Source: Nannocystaceae bacterium
Lineage (GTDB): Bacteria; Myxococcota_A; Polyangia; Nannocystales; Nannocystaceae
Assembly (NCBI GenBank): GCA_016763875.1
Contig: JAESSZ010000773.1
Span: forward strand, 1-7,620
Direction of reading: 5' to 3'
Length of the DNA stretch: 7,620 nt
Shown here one piece after another: positions 5,378 through 7,620 of this stretch. Under the pieces are notes generated by a model. It searched no databases, was not told the origin of the DNA, and saw only the letters and a list, made by a program, of their open reading frames with translations. A program made the position numbers and the translations under genes. Within the stretch, counting starts at the first letter, position 1; the number at the start of each line of letters is the position of its first letter.

Positions 5378-7186
5378 CTACCGCTTGGCGGTGCGTCCCG
5401 AGTCTGGGCGGACACCGTCCGGCAGATACGAGGGGGCGGGTGGACCCGAGGTCGTGCAGCATCGTACCAGCGTGCGCACCATCAGGGAGAACATACTCTC
5501 GTGGCCCAGCGTCGTGCGATCCTCGGCGCCGAGCACGAATCCGTCGACGAATCCCACCTCCCGAAACTCTTGAAGCAGCGCTGGATCGCGGCTGAGAACG
5601 TGGATCGGCACATCGTAGCTATTGTCGTCGCTCGACAGCAATGGGGGTTGGTGGTCCCCCATGATGATCACGAGTTTATCACCCCGCAGTGCCTCTAAAT
5701 ATGTTGCGAGCAACTCAAGATCGTAGTGGATCGTGGCGGCGAATGCTCCCATTTTCAGCGCATCCGCGTCGCCCATGTACGCGTTGCGCGTCCATTCGCG
5801 GCGGTAGTGGCGGGCGCGCTCCCACAACTCGCGCTTCGGCGAGATGAACCGATGCTCCTCGACGTCGTCTGGCAGCGCCAGGGAACTCAGCGTGCGCCAG
5901 TCCTCGACAAGTTCGGGCACGACCCGCCATGGTGCGTGCGAGCTGACCATGTGGAAGTTGGTGAACAGTGGAGCGTCGGTGGCTTCGAACACGTTGTCGT
6001 GGGCGAAGCCCAGGCTGTACTGGTCGGGAATGATCCCCCAGCCGTAGCCCGGGCCCGTGTACTCCAGATCGAGGGCGAGGATTTGCTGGTCGTAGTTGTA
6101 GCGATTGACGTCCTCGACCCCGGGCCGCGGCCGATCTTTGGGGGCAAGTAAGATCGTCTCGTACCCCTGCGCGTCGAGGAACGCGACCAGGTTCGGAGTC
6201 TTGGAAATGTTGGCGACCAGCTGTTGGAACATGGCCTCGTACTGAAGCCACACCCCCGTGAGCACGGTGGCTTCGGCGAGCCACGAGCGGCCCCCTGAAA
6301 CGGGCGCCTGCGAGAACCCGCTCACGGTATGCCACCCCGCCGCGGTCAGGCGCGCCTGCACATCGCGGATATGTGCTTCCCACACCGGCCCCTCTTCTGG
6401 ATCCGAGATAAGGATGCGGCCGTAGCTCTCAACGAGAAACAGCTGTACGTCCGGCTTACGCGTCAGTGTGTACTGCTCGGCGTACCCCGCGTAGGGGGAG
6501 TCTTCGATACCGCGCTGAAGCGCCCGGTACATTCGCACGGACGCGCGTAGGTTTTCGACGAGCGTGGGCGTGGTCCAGTGGATAGCGTCGGGGGCAGGGG
6601 GCCCTTTGCGACGACGCCGTGGTGTGTCGTTTTGGTCGATGATGGTGCCCACGAGCACCAACGCCGCCAGCCCGATGGCAACGGGGAGTGTCTGGGCTTT
6701 GGGTCGGCGAGCGAGTTCGGTCGTCGCTCGACGGAAAAGCCAGCGACCGAGGATCACGATCAGCCCGAGTGCAAGGCCGACGCTCGCGAGCGCGAGCGCG
6801 ATCTTCCAATCCCAAAGGTCGAGCGCAAGCACCATGAGGTGACGCAGCAGATACGTTTGGTCGTACAGCGGCGGGGTTTCGCGAAAGATCGTCGAGACGA
6901 GCAACTCGTCCCACATGAACGTCCACAAAACGACGCCCGTGAACACCGCCAGGCGTTGGACCCAACGAGTCGCACGCCAGCGCCCCGCGGCCATGTACAC
7001 GAGCATCAAAACCACCAGGTCACCGCTAGGCTGCAGCAGCAGGTACGGGCGCGTTCGTAGGCTCGTGACCACCGCGGGCGCCACGAACAACGCGTTGAGC
7101 AGCAGCAACGCCAGCCAGGGCGCGCACGCTCGGACACCGGGATGTTGGGCCAACGTTTGCAGTCGAGGTCGCATCGAGCGGCCCAA
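5378..7186 (-). CDS. LTA-synthase-like membrane sulfatase-superfamily phosphotransferase
   Basis: This inner-membrane enzyme of the alkaline phosphatase/sulfatase superfamily has the architecture of lipoteichoic acid synthase and related phosphoglycerol or phosphoethanolamine transferases. About five membrane helices occupy residues 1-183 (near 23-45, 54-68, 77-93, 128-149, 167-183). An extracytoplasmic catalytic domain follows from about 240 to 575. Candidate metal and catalytic residues are E253 in LFLVESYGR, a hydroxyl nucleophile in SGGRSWLAEATVLTG (297-311, probably S301), H416 in SSHAPW, and D511-H512 in MGDHQPP. The full length (602, or 598 from the internal ATG at 7174) is near that of LtaS enzymes. 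TTG 7186 is the furthest start; ATG 7174 is equally plausible and neither has a clear Shine-Dalgarno. A Gram-negative owner would not make lipoteichoic acid, so the acceptor is more likely an osmoregulated glucan, lipid A, capsule or glycolipid. It heads the minus-strand gene run containing the reductase and glycosyltransferase. Confidence 0.9.
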   Translation of the reverse strand: MGRSMRPRLQTLAQHPGVRACAPWLALLLLNALFVAPAVVTSLRTRPYLLLQPSGDLVVLMLVYMAAGRWRATRWVQRLAVFTGVVLWTFMWDELLVSTIFRETPPLYDQTYLLRHLMVLALDLWDWKIALALASVGLALGLIVILGRWLFRRATTELARRPKAQTLPVAIGLAALVLVGTIIDQNDTPRRRRKGPPAPDAIHWTTPTLVENLRASVRMYRALQRGIEDSPYAGYAEQYTLTRKPDVQLFLVESYGRILISDPEEGPVWEAHIRDVQARLTAAGWHTVSGFSQAPVSGGRSWLAEATVLTGVWLQYEAMFQQLVANISKTPNLVAFLDAQGYETILLAPKDRPRPGVEDVNRYNYDQQILALDLEYTGPGYGWGIIPDQYSLGFAHDNVFEATDAPLFTNFHMVSSHAPWRVVPELVEDWRTLSSLALPDDVEEHRFISPKRELWERARHYRREWTRNAYMGDADALKMGAFAATIHYDLELLATYLEALRGDKLVIIMGDHQPPLLSSDDNSYDVPIHVLSRDPALLQEFREVGFVDGFVLGAEDRTTLGHESMFSLMVRTLVRCCTTSGPPAPSYLPDGVRPDSGRTAKR

Positions 7187-7241
7187 TGTCGCTCATTCTT
7201 CCGAGCCGGGCCAGAGGCACGGGCGTGACGTACACTAGGGC
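7187..7241. promoter_or_regulatory. Divergent promoter region with a TANNNTA heptamer
   Basis: These 55 bp separate the sulfatase-like gene (minus) from the EEP lipoprotein gene (plus). TACACTA at 7231-7237 reads as a -10-like TACACT on the plus strand and TAGTGT on the minus strand. The plus-strand hexamer ends 5 nt before the GTG at 7242, a spacing expected for a leaderless message. On the minus side it would leave a leader of roughly 40-50 nt. No -35 match is evident for either direction, so confidence is low. Confidence 0.3.
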
Positions 7242-7607
7242 GTGAGGCAAGCACGCTGGCTGTTGGTGGTCGTGCTCGCAGGTCCAGGATCGGTGGGCGC
7301 GGCGGGTTGCGGCCCGGCATCCTCTGGAGGGGCACTGGCGACCGAAGGCTCATCGTCAAGTGATGGCTCCGGGCCTGGCTCTGGCACGGGAGAGGTCTCA
7401 AGCACCCCGTCGGACGACCGTCTGCTGGTGCTGCCGCCGTTGGCGCCGTGCGATCGGGAGGCGCCCATTCCCGCACGGCTCCGGGTGGCGACCTGGAATG
7501 TAGGGGTCGGGTTGCAGTCCTCGTTGGGTGAGGTTGAGGCCGCGCTCGCGGCGGTGGATGCCGACATCGTCGTTGTGCAGGAGATCGAGATCGGTGCGCG
7601 ATGCTAG
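7242..7607 (+). CDS. EEP-family (endonuclease/exonuclease/phosphatase) lipoprotein, truncated
   Basis: This 121-residue frame begins with a lipoprotein signal peptide (MRQAR, hydrophobic WLLVVVLAG..., lipobox-like AAGC with Cys23). A Ser/Gly/Pro-rich linker follows (about 24-58). The start of an endonuclease/exonuclease/phosphatase domain comes next: LRVATWNVGVG (80-90, with metal-site Asn86) and ADIVVVQEIEIG (107-118, with metal-binding Glu114). Complete EEP domains are about 250 residues; here the frame ends a few residues after the QE motif with TAG, TAA and later another TAG in the same frame. The +1 frame stays open to the window edge (DASKPSR), so a frameshift, an assembly error or a real broken gene near 7600 is likely. 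GTG 7242 is chosen because it gives an ideal signal peptide. Such enzymes cleave phosphodiesters in nucleic acids, sphingolipids or inositol phosphates; the substrate cannot be judged. The protein would be an outer- or inner-membrane lipoprotein. Confidence 0.75.
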   Translation: MRQARWLLVVVLAGPGSVGAAGCGPASSGGALATEGSSSSDGSGPGSGTGEVSSTPSDDRLLVLPPLAPCDREAPIPARLRVATWNVGVGLQSSLGEVEAALAAVDADIVVVQEIEIGARC

Positions 7608-7620
7608 TAAACCGTCTAGA

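Noticed and set aside
5715..6383. 222-codon minus-strand frame inside the sulfatase-like gene
   Set aside because: It is an out-of-frame reading of the catalytic domain, Arg/Pro/Gly-rich, typical of high-GC shadow frames.
7605..7620. Vector or linker remnant at the right edge because of the TCTAGA hexamer
   Set aside because: A single 6-bp restriction-type hexamer at an edge is weak evidence. I only note the shift in composition and the stop codons.

Overview
The window is high-GC, densely coding bacterial DNA. Its gene content points to a myxobacterium-like lineage (former Deltaproteobacteria, Polyangia/Nannocystales type): a eukaryotic-like Ser/Thr kinase back to back with an ECF sigma factor, a PEGA-domain membrane protein, a secreted protein whose C-terminal motifs resemble an uncharacterised family I associate with that group, and a Ser/Gly-rich lipoprotein. 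This assignment is an inference from gene content; there is no rRNA or marker gene. Most starts are GTG, Shine-Dalgarno sequences are mostly weak or absent, and intergenic gaps are short.

Layout. (1) Positions 1-1189 hold a divergent regulatory pair: a Ser/Thr kinase on the minus strand, cut by the left edge, and an ECF sigma factor on the plus strand, with 23 bp between the chosen starts. (2) Positions 1193-2257 (minus) hold a PEGA-domain protein anchored in the inner membrane, convergent with the sigma gene. (3) Positions 2319-3335 (plus) hold a secreted protein of unknown function. (4) Positions 3377-7186 (minus) hold three co-directional genes. In transcription order these are a five-TM LTA-synthase-like (sulfatase-superfamily) phosphotransferase, a stand-alone RibD C-terminal-type reductase, and a GT4 glycosyltransferase joined to the reductase by an ATGA overlap. 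(5) Positions 7242-7607 (plus) hold a lipoprotein whose endonuclease/exonuclease/phosphatase (EEP) domain stops just after its second motif, 13 bp before the right edge.

How the genes may work together. The kinase and sigma factor probably form one signalling unit. The reductase and glycosyltransferase are translationally coupled and plausibly make a glycosylated small metabolite, perhaps a pterin- or lumazine-like compound (inference). The upstream sulfatase-like enzyme probably works on envelope polymers or head groups.

The points most worth checking are the coupled reductase/glycosyltransferase pair, a strong Shine-Dalgarno in front of an 18-codon ORF overlapping the reductase start, symmetric TANNNTA elements in two of three divergent gaps, a QRD in place of HRD in the kinase, and the broken EEP lipoprotein. 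I see no RNA genes, mobile elements or CRISPR arrays.
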